This document shows, in pieces, positions 6,355-14,390 of a DNA stretch of 16,727 bases (positions are counted from its first letter, which is position 1; every line of letters starts with the position of its first letter). Where the stretch lies: NCBI GenBank assembly GCA_903917955.1, contig CAIXCO010000128.1, positions 1 to 16,727 on the forward strand, in the 5' to 3' direction. Under the pieces are notes generated by a model. That model was given only the letters and a program-made list of their open reading frames with translations. It had not been told where the DNA came from and ran no database searches. This DNA comes from an uncultured Chlorobiaceae bacterium (GTDB lineage Bacteria; Bacteroidota; Chlorobiia; Chlorobiales; Chlorobiaceae). The translations under genes were made by a program, and so were the position numbers.

Positions 6355-7785
6355 ATGAGCTCCTTCTACTTTCTCGGTATCGGCGGTACCGCAATGGCGT
6401 CAGTTGCCGTCGCCCTCTCCCATGCAGGTCATGCCATCAGCGGCTCCGATACGCAGCTCTACCCTCCTATGAGCAGCTATCTTGACGACCACAATATCCG
6501 CTACTTCAACGGTTTTTCCGAAACAAACCTGCTGAGTGCCACACCGGATGTTGTTGTTGTAGGCAATGCGATAAGCCGGGGAAATCCGGAACTCGAATAT
6601 GCCCTCAACCATCATCTTGAGCTACTCTCCATGCCGGAACTGGTACGCCGTCACCTCATTGGCAACAACACTTCCATTGTAGTGGCAGGCACCCACGGCA
6701 AAACAACCACCACCTCGCTGGTAGCCTGGCTACTTGAACATGGCGGTCTCAAACCGGGATTTCTGGTTGGCGGCATCCCCGAAAACTTCTCAATCGGCTG
6801 CCGCGCTTCGGGACGCAGCGGAGAGGGCTATTTTGTCACTGAGGGTGATGAATACGATACCGCCTTTTTCGACAAGCGGAGCAAGTTCCTCCTCTACCGC
6901 CCCGACATCGCCATCATCAACAATATTGAATTTGACCACGCCGATATTTTCGACTCCCTTGAGGATATCAAACGCAGCTTCCGACTTTTCGTCAACCTCA
7001 TTCCCGAAAATGGCACACTGCTGGTCAACGGTGACGACAAGGTTGCCCTCGACATTGCTTCACGGGCATTCTGCAAGGTTGAACGATTTGGCATGACCAC
7101 CGAGTCGGAGTGGAGCGCAAGCAACATAACGACCGACAGCGACGCGTCAACCTTTGAACTACTCTATCAGTGCACTCCTCAGGGAACCCTCCGCGTACCG
7201 CTCTTCGGTAACCACAACATCATGAATGCGATTGCGGCCATCGCTGCGGCAACCCACAGCGGCCTCCCCCTTGAAGCCATAAGGCACGCCATGCCCCTCT
7301 TCAAACGCCCGAAACGGCGCATGGAGATTGTCGGCACCTATCCACGCAACATCACGCTTGTTGAGGATTTTGCTCACCATCCAACCGCCATCCGCGTAAC
7401 GCTCGAGGCTCTCGGAGAACTCTACGCCGGACGAAGGATTGTCACCTGTTTTGAGCCCCGCTCCAACACAACCACCCGGAACATCTTCCAGCAGGAACTT
7501 GCCGAGTGTTTCAATCCCGCCTCCATTGTTGTGATGGGAAAGGTGCACCGCCCTGAACGCTATGCGCCCGACAAATCGCTCAATACCGCACAATTAAAAA
7601 ATGAGCTGGAACAGCAGGGAAAAACCGTCTTTCTTGCCGGAAAAAACGCAGCAAACTATCCCGACGATATTATGGAATTTCTTCAACCACTACTGAAAGA
7701 AGGAGATGTAGTTGTCCTGCTCAGCAACGGAAGTTTCGGCAACCTGAAAAATCTTTTAACAGAAAGTTTTCAAAAAATTTCCTGA
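6355..7785 (+). CDS. mpl: UDP-N-acetylmuramate:L-alanyl-gamma-D-glutamyl-meso-diaminopimelate ligase
   Basis: Mpl attaches a tripeptide recovered from old cell wall to UDP-MurNAc in one ATP-driven step, recycling peptidoglycan. The 476-residue product has the Mur-ligase order: N-terminal Rossmann-like domain (FYFLGIGGTAMAS), ATPase P-loop GTHGKTTTT at residues 112-120, EGDEYDTAFFDKRSKF, which is characteristic of Mpl rather than MurC, NNIEFDHADIF, the FGNHNIMNA segment, and a C-terminal domain beginning VEDFAHHPTAIR. The start at 6355 begins just before the first beta-strand as in relatives; an in-frame ATG at 6310 would add 15 polar residues and cannot be excluded. Neither has a Shine-Dalgarno. 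It is divergent from the aminotransferase, so the 6213-6354 region must hold both promoters. Confidence 0.93.
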   Translation: MSSFYFLGIGGTAMASVAVALSHAGHAISGSDTQLYPPMSSYLDDHNIRYFNGFSETNLLSATPDVVVVGNAISRGNPELEYALNHHLELLSMPELVRRHLIGNNTSIVVAGTHGKTTTTSLVAWLLEHGGLKPGFLVGGIPENFSIGCRASGRSGEGYFVTEGDEYDTAFFDKRSKFLLYRPDIAIINNIEFDHADIFDSLEDIKRSFRLFVNLIPENGTLLVNGDDKVALDIASRAFCKVERFGMTTESEWSASNITTDSDASTFELLYQCTPQGTLRVPLFGNHNIMNAIAAIAAATHSGLPLEAIRHAMPLFKRPKRRMEIVGTYPRNITLVEDFAHHPTAIRVTLEALGELYAGRRIVTCFEPRSNTTTRNIFQQELAECFNPASIVVMGKVHRPERYAPDKSLNTAQLKNELEQQGKTVFLAGKNAANYPDDIMEFLQPLLKEGDVVVLLSNGSFGNLKNLLTESFQKIS

Positions 7786-7899
7786 ATAATTCCAGTTTCA
7801 AATCTTATCTTGGAGTTTGTTTTTAGCCGCAAAAAAAGGATTTCTGCGGCCGTTTTTCAGGCAATTAATACTAACGAAGTACAATACCGGAACGAGATT

Positions 7900-8904
7900 A
7901 TGGCAAAAGTGAAAGTCGGCATTAATGGATTTGGCCGCATCGGGCGTCTGGTTTTTCGCCAGGCATTGAACAACCCGAATTATGAAATTGTTGCAATCAA
8001 CGACTTGTGTGACCCAAAGACCCTTGCACACCTGCTCAAGTATGATTCAACTCACAAGAAATTTCAGGGTGAAGTAAGTGTTGACGGCAGCAATCTTGTT
8101 GTCAACGGCAAAGTTATCACCATCACCGCACTGCGTGACCCCGCAACACTCCCATGGAAAGAGCTTGGATGCGACCTGGTTGTTGAGTCAACCGGCCTCT
8201 TCACCTCAAAAGAAGCTGCATCAAAGCACCTTACCGCAGGTGCAAAAAAAGTGATCATTTCTGCTCCGGCAAAAGACAAAATTGACGCAACCATCGTGCT
8301 CGGTGTCAATGGCAACTCCATCACCGGCCAGGAAGAGATCATCTCAAACGCAAGCTGCACCACCAACTGCCTTGCACCAATGATGAAGGTGCTCGAAGAC
8401 AATTTCGGCATCGAAAAAGGGTTCATGACCACCGTTCATGCTTACACCAACGACCAGAACATCCTCGATCTTCCACACTCCGACCTTCGTCGTGCCCGTT
8501 CAGCCGCACTCTCAATCATCCCTACCAGCACCGGTGCTGCAAAGGCTATTGGCGAAGTTATTCCTGAACTGATTGGCCGCCTTGACGGTTTCGCCATGAG
8601 AGTTCCAGTACCAGATGGTTCCGTCACCGACGTTACCGCCATCCTCAAAAAACCGGCAACCAAGGCAGAGATCAACGCTGCGATGAAAATTGCTGCGGAC
8701 GGCCCCATGAAGGGATTCATGGAATACTGTGAAGATCCAATTGTTTCACAGGACATCGTCGGCAACGCGCACTCTTGTGTCTTCGATTCGCTGCTCACCA
8801 TGAGCTCCGGCAACCTCGTCAAGGTAGTTGGCTGGTACGACAACGAGCTTGGATACTCAACCAGAGTAACCGATCTGCTCGACATCTACTCGAAGTTTGT
8901 CTAA
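7900..8904 (+). CDS. gap: Glyceraldehyde-3-phosphate dehydrogenase, type I
   Basis: Interconverts glyceraldehyde-3-phosphate and 1,3-bisphosphoglycerate with NAD(P), serving glycolysis and gluconeogenesis. 334 residues, standard length. The N-terminal dinucleotide fold is KVGINGFGRIGRLVFR; Asp35 at the end of the second strand suggests NAD preference. Catalytic Cys153 lies in SNASCTTNC and His180 in TVHAYTNDQ; the substrate loop SAALSIIPTSTGAAKA and the C-terminal WYDNELGYSTRV are intact. The start at 7900 gives MAKVKVGINGFG, the family N-terminus; the open frame upstream to 7810 reads non-conserved residues. The purine-rich ggaacgag just before the ATG may serve as a weak ribosome site. A strong terminator follows. 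Confidence 0.98.
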   Translation: MAKVKVGINGFGRIGRLVFRQALNNPNYEIVAINDLCDPKTLAHLLKYDSTHKKFQGEVSVDGSNLVVNGKVITITALRDPATLPWKELGCDLVVESTGLFTSKEAASKHLTAGAKKVIISAPAKDKIDATIVLGVNGNSITGQEEIISNASCTTNCLAPMMKVLEDNFGIEKGFMTTVHAYTNDQNILDLPHSDLRRARSAALSIIPTSTGAAKAIGEVIPELIGRLDGFAMRVPVPDGSVTDVTAILKKPATKAEINAAMKIAADGPMKGFMEYCEDPIVSQDIVGNAHSCVFDSLLTMSSGNLVKVVGWYDNELGYSTRVTDLLDIYSKFV

Positions 8905-8930
8905 ACAACACGCTTCAAAACGATGATTAT

Positions 8931-8964
8931 AAAAAAAAGCGCTCTTTACGGGGCGCTTTTTTTT
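8931..8964 (+). terminator. Rho-independent terminator after gap
   Basis: Perfect 12-base inverted repeat: eight A then GCGC (8931-8942) and GCGC then eight T (8953-8964), with a 10-base loop. It begins 26 bases after the gap stop. The A-tract on the other side would let it work in both directions, but no gene reads into it from the right. Confidence 0.93.
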
Positions 8965-9036
8965 GTACTTTATTGCTTCATTACAACTCGACTACAATTC
9001 CAGTTCTGTGCTCAACCGAAACTATCCCTTTTTGTC

Positions 9037-9507
9037 ATGACACATACTGCCGCTGCGCCCATGAAAGCCGTTATCCTCTTCGACAGCAAAACCTCTGGTG
9101 GATCAACCGAACAGCTCATCGACTCCATCGGGCGAAAACTTGCCGAAACAGGTGCCTACGTTGAAAAAGCCAAATGTAAAGCCACAGGCGATTACAGCTT
9201 CGTTAAAGAGTTTGACGTTGTCATTATGGGAGCCCCCATTTACTATCTGCTTGTAGCATCAGAACTGCTTGGTGCACTGCTCCAAAGCAACCTCAAAAGC
9301 TGCCTTCAAGGTAAAAAAATCGCCCTCTTTCTCACCTGCGGCAGTCCTGAACTGATGGCAAACCTGCTCTACCTGCCACAACTGAAACTCAACCTTATCG
9401 GCAGTACCATTATAGCCGAAAAGATTTTTTCTCCCGATCAGCTCTCCGATCAGAACGCCATCGCCGGCTATGTTGACGGGCTGAACAAAGCGTACCGGTC
9501 GTTGTAA
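9037..9507 (+). CDS. Flavodoxin-like domain protein
   Basis: A small cytoplasmic protein of 156 residues from this ATG, or 148 from the ATG at 9061, where the family-like N-terminus MKAVILFDS begins. It shows the flavodoxin fold pattern: first strand AVILFDS, a Ser/Thr/Gly-rich loop SKTSGGSTE expected to hold the FMN phosphate, strand FDVVIMGAPIYY whose GAPIYY loop contacts the flavin in relatives, and KKIALFLTCG as the next strand. It is shorter than the cores of WrbA-type quinone reductases and closest in feel to HemG/flavodoxin_5-type proteins, though the redox partner is unknown. Neither start has a Shine-Dalgarno. An open frame further upstream runs into the gap terminator and is not coding. 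It is flanked by two near-identical terminators. Confidence 0.78.
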   Translation: MTHTAAAPMKAVILFDSKTSGGSTEQLIDSIGRKLAETGAYVEKAKCKATGDYSFVKEFDVVIMGAPIYYLLVASELLGALLQSNLKSCLQGKKIALFLTCGSPELMANLLYLPQLKLNLIGSTIIAEKIFSPDQLSDQNAIAGYVDGLNKAYRSL

Positions 9508-9603
9508 TCGAGAAGAGATGAAACAAAAAAATCGAGGAATGTCAAAAACTTGAAGATACTTGCAGGTTCAATACAATCTTTAAAAAATGCTTGGCGAAAG
9601 GTC

Positions 9604-9668
9604 ATTCCGTAATTACGGATCGAGCATCGCTTGAATAATGAGCACCCTGGCTATTTTAATTACGGAAT
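9604..9668. repeat. Long-range inverted repeat with internal palindrome
   Basis: attccgtaatta at 9604-9615 is the exact reverse complement of taattacggaat at 9657-9668, separated by 41 bases. The left arm is also part of a self-complementary 14-base palindrome, tccgtaattacgga (9606-9619). The element is followed 11 bases later by a terminator hairpin. It might be the body of a small RNA, a 3' untranslated structure of the flavodoxin-like gene, or a degenerate mobile repeat. Confidence 0.5.
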
Positions 9669-9679
9669 AAATCACTACG

Positions 9680-9707
9680 AAGCGCTTATTATGGGGCGCT
9701 TATTTTT
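9680..9707 (+). terminator. Probable terminator after the flavodoxin-like gene region
   Basis: Stem aagcgc (9680-9685) with gcgctt (9696-9701), 10-base loop, then attttt. It is a close copy (24 of 28 bases) of the terminator at 8938-8965. It sits 172 bases after the flavodoxin-like stop, so it could end that transcript or a separate small RNA. Confidence 0.6.
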
Positions 9708-9734
9708 GCACGATCACGTTAAAATATATAATTC

Positions 9735-9811
9735 TGTCATTTCGAACGTCAGTGAGAAATCTTGATTATTGTGCTGCAAGATTTCTCCTCACTTCGTTCG
9801 TCGAAATGACA
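9735..9811. repeat. 77-base imperfect palindromic repeat (MITE/REP-like)
   Basis: Left arm 9735-9764 starts tgtcatttcga and ends gagaaatcttg; right arm 9777-9811 starts caagatttctc and ends tcgaaatgaca. The arms pair at both ends (11 of 11 at the tips, 11 of 11 near the loop) with small insertions in the middle, and a 12-base loop lies between. The motif gtcatttcga with gagaaatcttg is a widespread intergenic repeat type in bacterial genomes, from general recollection. There is no coding capacity, so any movement would depend on another enzyme. Confidence 0.72.
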
Positions 9812-9877
9812 AGGAGATAAGCCATAAACGGAACAATCAAAAGCAAATAAGAAAAGTCAAGGTTTTTACAGTATATG

Positions 9878-9886
9878 TGCTATATT
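9878..9886 (+). promoter_or_regulatory. Putative extended -10 promoter of the malic enzyme gene
   Basis: TG at 9878-9879, one base, then TATATT at 9881-9886 (5 of 6 to consensus). No good -35 is found 16-18 bases upstream, which fits an extended -10 type. It predicts a start of transcription near 9893 and a leader of about 140 bases, which would place the in-frame ATG at 9875 outside the message. Confidence 0.35.
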
Positions 9887-10033
9887 GGAGGGTTTTTTCA
9901 ATCACCTTGTCCGCCTGCACTCCTTTTCACGGAATGGTTTGATACGTTTACCCGCGTTCACCGGCACACCACCCAGTTCGACAAGCTTATTTTATATCAT
10001 ACAGATCATGACCAAGGAGTCATTTTTCAGCAC

Positions 10034-11236
10034 ATGGATTATTCAAAACAATCAATAGAGTTACACCTTCGTTCACGCGGCAAGATCGAAATCCGCTCAA
10101 AGGTCAGTATTACAACAAAAGAGGATCTCTCTCTGGCTTATACCCCGGGAGTGGCTGCTGTCTGCACCGAGATTGGCATCGACAAGCAAAAATCCTATAC
10201 CTTGACCAACCGGGCTAACCAGGTTGCTATCGTCTCTGATGGTACCGCCATTTTGGGTCTTGGTGACCTTGGCCCTGAGGCTGCAATGCCGGTTATGGAA
10301 GGCAAAGCTATTATTTTCAAGGAATTTGCAGGTATTGATGCTATCCCGCTCTGCATCAACTCAACCGATGTTGAAGAGATCATCAAGTTTTGCAAAATGA
10401 TTGAGCCAAGTTTTGCCGGTATCAACCTTGAAGATATTTCAGCGCCAAGATGTTTCGAAATTTTTGAGCGCCTTGAGGAAGAGCTTTCCATTCCGGTTTT
10501 CCACGACGACCAGGATGGTACTGCCATCGTCACTCTGGCGGCTATCATCAATGCCTGCCGAGTAACAGGACGCAATATCAAGGATCTCTCAGTTATCATC
10601 AATGGTGCCGGTGCTGCCGGTATTGCCATTGCAAGGCTCCTCATTCATGCACAGGTGAAGGATGTTGTGCTGGTTGATACGCAGGGCGCAATCTACGAAG
10701 GTCGTCCGGGCATGAACTCAATCAAGCAGGGAATTGCTGCAGTCAGCAACAAAGCAAAACATAGTGGCGATCTGCAAAGCACGATGGTCGGTATGGACGT
10801 TTTTGTTGGTGTCTCGATTGGCAACATTGTTACTCCTGAAATGGTTCAGGGAATGAACCCTGCACCGTTTATCTTTGCCATGGCCAATCCGGAACCGGAA
10901 ATCATGCCTGATCTTGCCTACAAGGCTGGCGCCAGCGTTGTTGGTACGGGTCGTTCTGATCTGCCTAACCAGGTGAATAATGCTCTTGTTTTCCCTGGCC
11001 TTTTCAGGGGACTCTTTACAAGTGGCATTAAAAAAGTGACACCGGAGATCAAAATGGCCGTTGCGACCTCAATCGCCTGGTCCATTGACCCGACCCGCAA
11101 TCACCTTATGCCAACAGCATTTAACAAAAATGTTGTACGCAATATTGTGGATGTTATCTCAAATCCTGATGCGGAGAGAAGCTACGCCGAGAATGAGCCT
11201 GAGCTGGAAGAGCTGGTACAAGCGCTGCTGAGCTGA
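10034..11236 (+). CDS. Malic enzyme (malate dehydrogenase, oxaloacetate-decarboxylating)
   Basis: Converts malate to pyruvate and CO2 with reduction of NAD or NADP (or the reverse), linking the TCA-cycle pool to pyruvate. The 400-residue product is the short bacterial form without a phosphotransacetylase domain. Visible: Tyr36 in AYTPGVA, general-base Lys91 in GKAIIFKEF, metal ligands E133-D134 in NLEDISAPRCFEI and D159 in FHDDQDGTA, dinucleotide fold INGAGAAGIAIARLL, and the C-terminal FAMANPEPEI and GTGRSDLPNQVNNALVFPG segments. The start at 10034 gives MDYSKQSIELH; aaggag lies 14 bases upstream, rather far. Cofactor choice cannot be settled by eye. It converges on dnaJ through a shared terminator. 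Confidence 0.93.
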   Translation: MDYSKQSIELHLRSRGKIEIRSKVSITTKEDLSLAYTPGVAAVCTEIGIDKQKSYTLTNRANQVAIVSDGTAILGLGDLGPEAAMPVMEGKAIIFKEFAGIDAIPLCINSTDVEEIIKFCKMIEPSFAGINLEDISAPRCFEIFERLEEELSIPVFHDDQDGTAIVTLAAIINACRVTGRNIKDLSVIINGAGAAGIAIARLLIHAQVKDVVLVDTQGAIYEGRPGMNSIKQGIAAVSNKAKHSGDLQSTMVGMDVFVGVSIGNIVTPEMVQGMNPAPFIFAMANPEPEIMPDLAYKAGASVVGTGRSDLPNQVNNALVFPGLFRGLFTSGIKKVTPEIKMAVATSIAWSIDPTRNHLMPTAFNKNVVRNIVDVISNPDAERSYAENEPELEELVQALLS

Positions 11237-11259
11237 TAGAAGAAGCAATTTTCCTTCAT

Positions 11260-11297
11260 AAAAAAAGGCCGGGGTTATTCACTCCGGCCTTTTTTTT
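11260..11297. terminator. Bidirectional Rho-independent terminator between malic enzyme and dnaJ
   Basis: Inverted repeat aaaaaaggccgg (11261-11272) with ccggcctttttt (11284-11295), 11-base loop, perfect 12-base arms flanked by A and T tracts on opposite sides. It lies 24 bases after the malic enzyme stop and the same distance beyond the end of dnaJ on the opposite strand, so it serves both convergent transcripts. Confidence 0.95.
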
Positions 11298-11320
11298 GTT
11301 CTGCCCTCAAGAAGAGAGAC

Positions 11321-12508
11321 TTAACTGAAAATATCGCGGGCTTTTTCAAAAAAGCCTTTGGCATTCTTGTCATTATGGGCCGAGGGTGAAATCCCTGACG
11401 ATTTTTTCATCTCTTTCAACAGCTCCTTGTCCTGGTGCGACAACTCTTTCGGAACAAAGACGTTGACCTTCACATACTGGTCGCCTCTTGACGAACCTCT
11501 CAGATGACCGATTCCGTGTCCCTGTATGCGAAGCATAGTCTCAGGCTGCGTCGAGGGTGGGATGGTGAGCTTGACCGCTCCGTCAAGCGTCGGAACGTCA
11601 ACCTTCGTGCCGAGAACAAGATCGGGAAAACTGACGGCAAGGTTATAAATCACATCGTCGCCGTTGCGGGAGAAGAGCTCGTGCGGAATCTCCTCGATCA
11701 CCACAATGAGGTCACCGGCAGCACCACCCCTTGGCCCGGCGTTGCCCTGACCGCGGAGGGTAAGGTAATTGCCGTTTTCAACTCCAGATGGAACGGCAAC
11801 CTTGACTGTCACTTCACCGATTTTTATCCCTTCACCGTAACAAGAGGTGCAGCGATCCTTGATAAGGCGCCCTTCACCGCCGCATGTCGGACAGGCAGCA
11901 ACGTTGACAAACTGACCAAACATCGTCTTTGATACCTGCCGAACCTCTCCGCTGCCATGGCAGGTCTGACAATTCTCTGTTGCGCCTGACTTGGAGCCAC
12001 TGCCGTTACACTCTTTGCAGGTAACCTGCCGTTTGATCTTCAGTGTCTTTTCAACACCCTTGGCAATCTCCTCAAGAGTCAGCTTGAGACGAATTTTCAG
12101 ATCGGTGCCCGGAATACCCGCCGAAGCGCGTCTTCTGCCACCGCCTCCACCAAAGGCATCTTCAAAACCGAATGGAGAGCCGCCGCCGCCCCTGTTGCGG
12201 CCACTGAACATGTCGTTGAAGGCGCTGAAAATGTCGTTTAAATCGGCACCACCACCCGGCTGCCCGCCACCGGATGCGGCAGAAGAGCCAACACCGGCAT
12301 GGCCGAACTGGTCGTAACGGCGTCGTTTGTCGTCGTTACTGAGCACTTCATAAGCTTCGTTCACATCCTTGAAGTGATCTTCGGCATCCTTGTTGTCGGG
12401 ATTCTTGTCGGGGTGAAACTGCAAGGCGAGCTTGCGGTATGCCTTTTTTATCTCGTCCTTGGTAGCCGTCCGGCCCACACCAAGCACCTCGTAATATTCT
12501 TTCTTCAT
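11321..12508 (-). CDS. dnaJ: Chaperone protein DnaJ
   Basis: The J-protein that delivers unfolded clients to DnaK and triggers its ATPase. 395 residues with the full type-I architecture: J-domain with HPD at residues 32-34, a glycine-rich linker (about 75-127, including GGGGSPFGFEDAF), the zinc-binding region with four CxxCxGxG motifs (CKECNGSG, CQTCHGSG, CPTCGGEG, CTSCYGEG), and C-terminal substrate-binding domains (VAVPSGVENGNYLTLRGQG onwards). It is the last gene of hrcA-grpE-dnaJ, 51 bases after grpE. There is no clear ribosome site. dnaK is not present in the window, so it is encoded elsewhere. Confidence 0.98.
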   Translation of the reverse strand: MKKEYYEVLGVGRTATKDEIKKAYRKLALQFHPDKNPDNKDAEDHFKDVNEAYEVLSNDDKRRRYDQFGHAGVGSSAASGGGQPGGGADLNDIFSAFNDMFSGRNRGGGGSPFGFEDAFGGGGGRRRASAGIPGTDLKIRLKLTLEEIAKGVEKTLKIKRQVTCKECNGSGSKSGATENCQTCHGSGEVRQVSKTMFGQFVNVAACPTCGGEGRLIKDRCTSCYGEGIKIGEVTVKVAVPSGVENGNYLTLRGQGNAGPRGGAAGDLIVVIEEIPHELFSRNGDDVIYNLAVSFPDLVLGTKVDVPTLDGAVKLTIPPSTQPETMLRIQGHGIGHLRGSSRGDQYVKVNVFVPKELSHQDKELLKEMKKSSGISPSAHNDKNAKGFFEKARDIFS

Positions 12509-12559
12509 AATAAGAGCTGCAAATTTACTTGTATGTCGTTCATTGTAAAAAAAGTACCC

Positions 12560-13183
12560 CTACCGGGCAACGATGACCTTGGCATGGCGAATCACCTTCT
12601 CTCCCAGCAGATAACCTGTCTGGTACTCGTCGATAATCATCTCCGGCTCTGCTTCAGGGTGATCGATCTGGGAGATGGCTTCATGGAAGTTCACATCAAG
12701 CTTCATCCCCTTCGACTCTATTGCCTTGACCCCTTTTTCAGAAAGCCACTTTTCCAGATTTTTTTTGACCATCTCCACACCCTCAATATAGGGACGCGCT
12801 TCACCGGCCTTTTCACTATCCACGGGAGCATAAGCAAGGATACGTTTGACATCATCAACAACCGGAAGCAGCCCTCTGATTACATTCTCAAGAGCCCTCG
12901 AAGAGGCCATCATTGCCTCGCGCTCCTTCTGCTTGCGGAAATTCTCGAAATCTGCCGCTTTGCGCAACAGCTCGTCGCGATACTTGCCCACCTGCTCTTT
13001 CTGCTGGTTCAGCTCACTCTCGAGTTCGGCTATTCTTGCTGCCGCAGAGTCGATCGGCGGTGCTGATTGCCCCTGCGACCACTCCACGGTGCTGAATACA
13101 TCATCCTGAAATTCACCGCTTTCTGTGATCTCCTCCGGAGACTCCTTAGGGTTCTCTTGCTCGTCCATTGCTCTCTTTGTCAT
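12560..13183 (-). CDS. grpE: GrpE, nucleotide exchange factor for DnaK
   Basis: Releases ADP from DnaK to reset the chaperone cycle. 207 residues: a polar acidic N-terminus, a long coiled-coil helix (roughly residues 45-100, with RIAELESELNQQKEQVGKYR and RKAADFENFRKQKERE, the family signature), a four-helix region, and the C-terminal beta-domain (LDVNFHEAISQ, IIDEYQTGYLLGEKVIRHAKV). An alternative ATG at 13168 would give MDEQENPKES and has a purine-rich agagag before it; the choice between the two is uncertain. It lies 20 bases after hrcA and 51 before dnaJ, so the three genes are one operon. Confidence 0.97.
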   Translation of the reverse strand: MTKRAMDEQENPKESPEEITESGEFQDDVFSTVEWSQGQSAPPIDSAAARIAELESELNQQKEQVGKYRDELLRKAADFENFRKQKEREAMMASSRALENVIRGLLPVVDDVKRILAYAPVDSEKAGEARPYIEGVEMVKKNLEKWLSEKGVKAIESKGMKLDVNFHEAISQIDHPEAEPEMIIDEYQTGYLLGEKVIRHAKVIVAR

Positions 13184-13203
13184 TAAAATTACGTTACTTG
13201 TAG

Positions 13204-14256
13204 TTAGTTTGCGCCCGATAGCGTTGCTGAAAGGCTGTCGGCCATATAATTGAGCACACGCACGGCGTGTTCATAATCCATTCTTTTCGGCCCGAGAATC
13301 CCGAGTTTTCCAACCATGTTTCCCACGTAGTAGGGAGCTGAAACAATGGTCAGCTCTTCGGCGTGCCGTTCGCAGTTCTCCTTGCCAATACTGATGGTAA
13401 TATCCATGCGCGACGGCCCGCTGTTTTCAACAAGCTTGGCCATGCTGAACTTGTCTTCAATCATGGTAATAAGCTCGCGAACCTTGTCGGGCTGCTTGAA
13501 CTCTGGCTGATCAACAATATATTCAGTACCGGAGATATAGAGCCGCTCAAAAATAGGCGACTCATCAAACAGGGTACCGGCAGAGCGTACAATAAGATTT
13601 TTCAGGCCACTGTCGCAACTGCAACCGGAAAGACGCCGGGTAATTGAGCGGCGAATTTCAGCCAATGTCAGCCCCGATAACCGCTCGTTGAGCATATCGA
13701 CCACCCCGTCAACCGTCTGGCGAGAGACCTCCAGGTCAAGCTCCATAACAATGGTCTTGACAAAGAGCGACTGGATGGAGAGAATGACCATCATTCGGGT
13801 CGAACTCAGCAGCACCATGTCGAGTTTCTCAAAAATAGCATTTGAAAGCGTCGGCGACAAAACAACACTCAACTGCCTTGAAATGGTTCCAAGAACCTTC
13901 ACGGCTGAAAGAAGCACATCCGAAGAGGTACCCTTTCGATCAATGCTGATGTCACCAACATGCTGCTCAATCCGCTTTTTCTCATGCTCATCGAGCGACT
14001 GAAAGGTCATGATAAGATCAACATAGTAACGATACCCCTTGTCGGTAGGAATTCTTCCGGCGGAGGTATGCGGCTGGCTGATATAACCTTCACTCTCAAG
14101 TTCAGCCATGACATTGCGTATCGTGGCGTCCGAAAGGCCAAGATTGTAATTTTGGGCAATATACCTCGAGCCCACCGGAGCGGCAGTCACAACATAAGCC
14201 TGGATAACAATACCAAGAACCTGTCGTTCCCTTAGAGTGAGATCACGAAAATCCAT
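13204..14256 (-). CDS. hrcA: Heat-inducible transcription repressor HrcA
   Basis: HrcA represses chaperone operons by binding the CIRCE operator, with activity kept up by GroEL. 350 residues: N-terminal winged helix (LTLRERQVLGIVIQAYV, PVGSRYIAQ, LSDATIRNVMAELESEGYI), followed by the family hallmark QPHTSAGRIPTDKGYRYYVD, a GAF-like middle domain and the C-terminal segment VGKLGILGPKRMDYEHAVRVLNYM. The ATG at 14256 is preferred; a TTG codon directly upstream could add one residue. First gene of hrcA-grpE-dnaJ. No CIRCE inverted repeat (TTAGCACTC, 9 bases, GAGTGCTAA) is visible in the 160 bases upstream, so the operon's own control is unclear. Confidence 0.96.
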   Translation of the reverse strand: MDFRDLTLRERQVLGIVIQAYVVTAAPVGSRYIAQNYNLGLSDATIRNVMAELESEGYISQPHTSAGRIPTDKGYRYYVDLIMTFQSLDEHEKKRIEQHVGDISIDRKGTSSDVLLSAVKVLGTISRQLSVVLSPTLSNAIFEKLDMVLLSSTRMMVILSIQSLFVKTIVMELDLEVSRQTVDGVVDMLNERLSGLTLAEIRRSITRRLSGCSCDSGLKNLIVRSAGTLFDESPIFERLYISGTEYIVDQPEFKQPDKVRELITMIEDKFSMAKLVENSGPSRMDITISIGKENCERHAEELTIVSAPYYVGNMVGKLGILGPKRMDYEHAVRVLNYMADSLSATLSGAN

Positions 14257-14390
14257 CAACGTAGAGCCATAGCAATTGCAAGTTATCGATAAGATGACAA
14301 CGAGGTGAATTTAAAAAAACTAATTGTCACCCGTTGCATCATCATGAGAAAGAATGAGCCATAATATAGTGCCACAGCTCTCTTTTTACG

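Larger units (their letters stand above)
9508..10033. other. Non-coding region of 526 bases with several structured elements
   Basis: No convincing gene is present. From left to right it holds a pair of 12-base inverted arms (9604-9615 and 9657-9668), the first of which overlaps a perfect 14-base palindrome; a terminator at 9680-9707; a 77-base palindromic repeat at 9735-9811; an extended -10 promoter at 9878-9886; and a leader of about 140 bases with aaggag at 10014-10019 before the malic enzyme ATG. The stretch is AT-rich at its left and centre. An open frame from 9875 continues into the malic enzyme, but its residues do not resemble the family. Confidence 0.8.

Noticed and set aside
7810..7899. 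N-terminal extension of GAPDH
   Set aside because: Open frame only; no upstream start with a ribosome site and no similarity to GAPDH N-termini, which begin at MAKVKVGINGFG.
8923..9036. Extended N-terminus of the flavodoxin-like protein with a hydrophobic stretch
   Set aside because: The frame runs through the gap terminator hairpin; the hydrophobic residues come from its T-tract, so it is not a signal peptide.
9875..10033. N-terminal extension of malic enzyme (53 codons)
   Set aside because: Residues are unlike the family, and the predicted extended -10 promoter lies downstream of that ATG.
12299..13066. Long plus-strand open frame (255 codons) opposite dnaJ and grpE
   Set aside because: It lies antisense to two unmistakable conserved genes and its translation shows no family motifs; such frames arise from codon bias.
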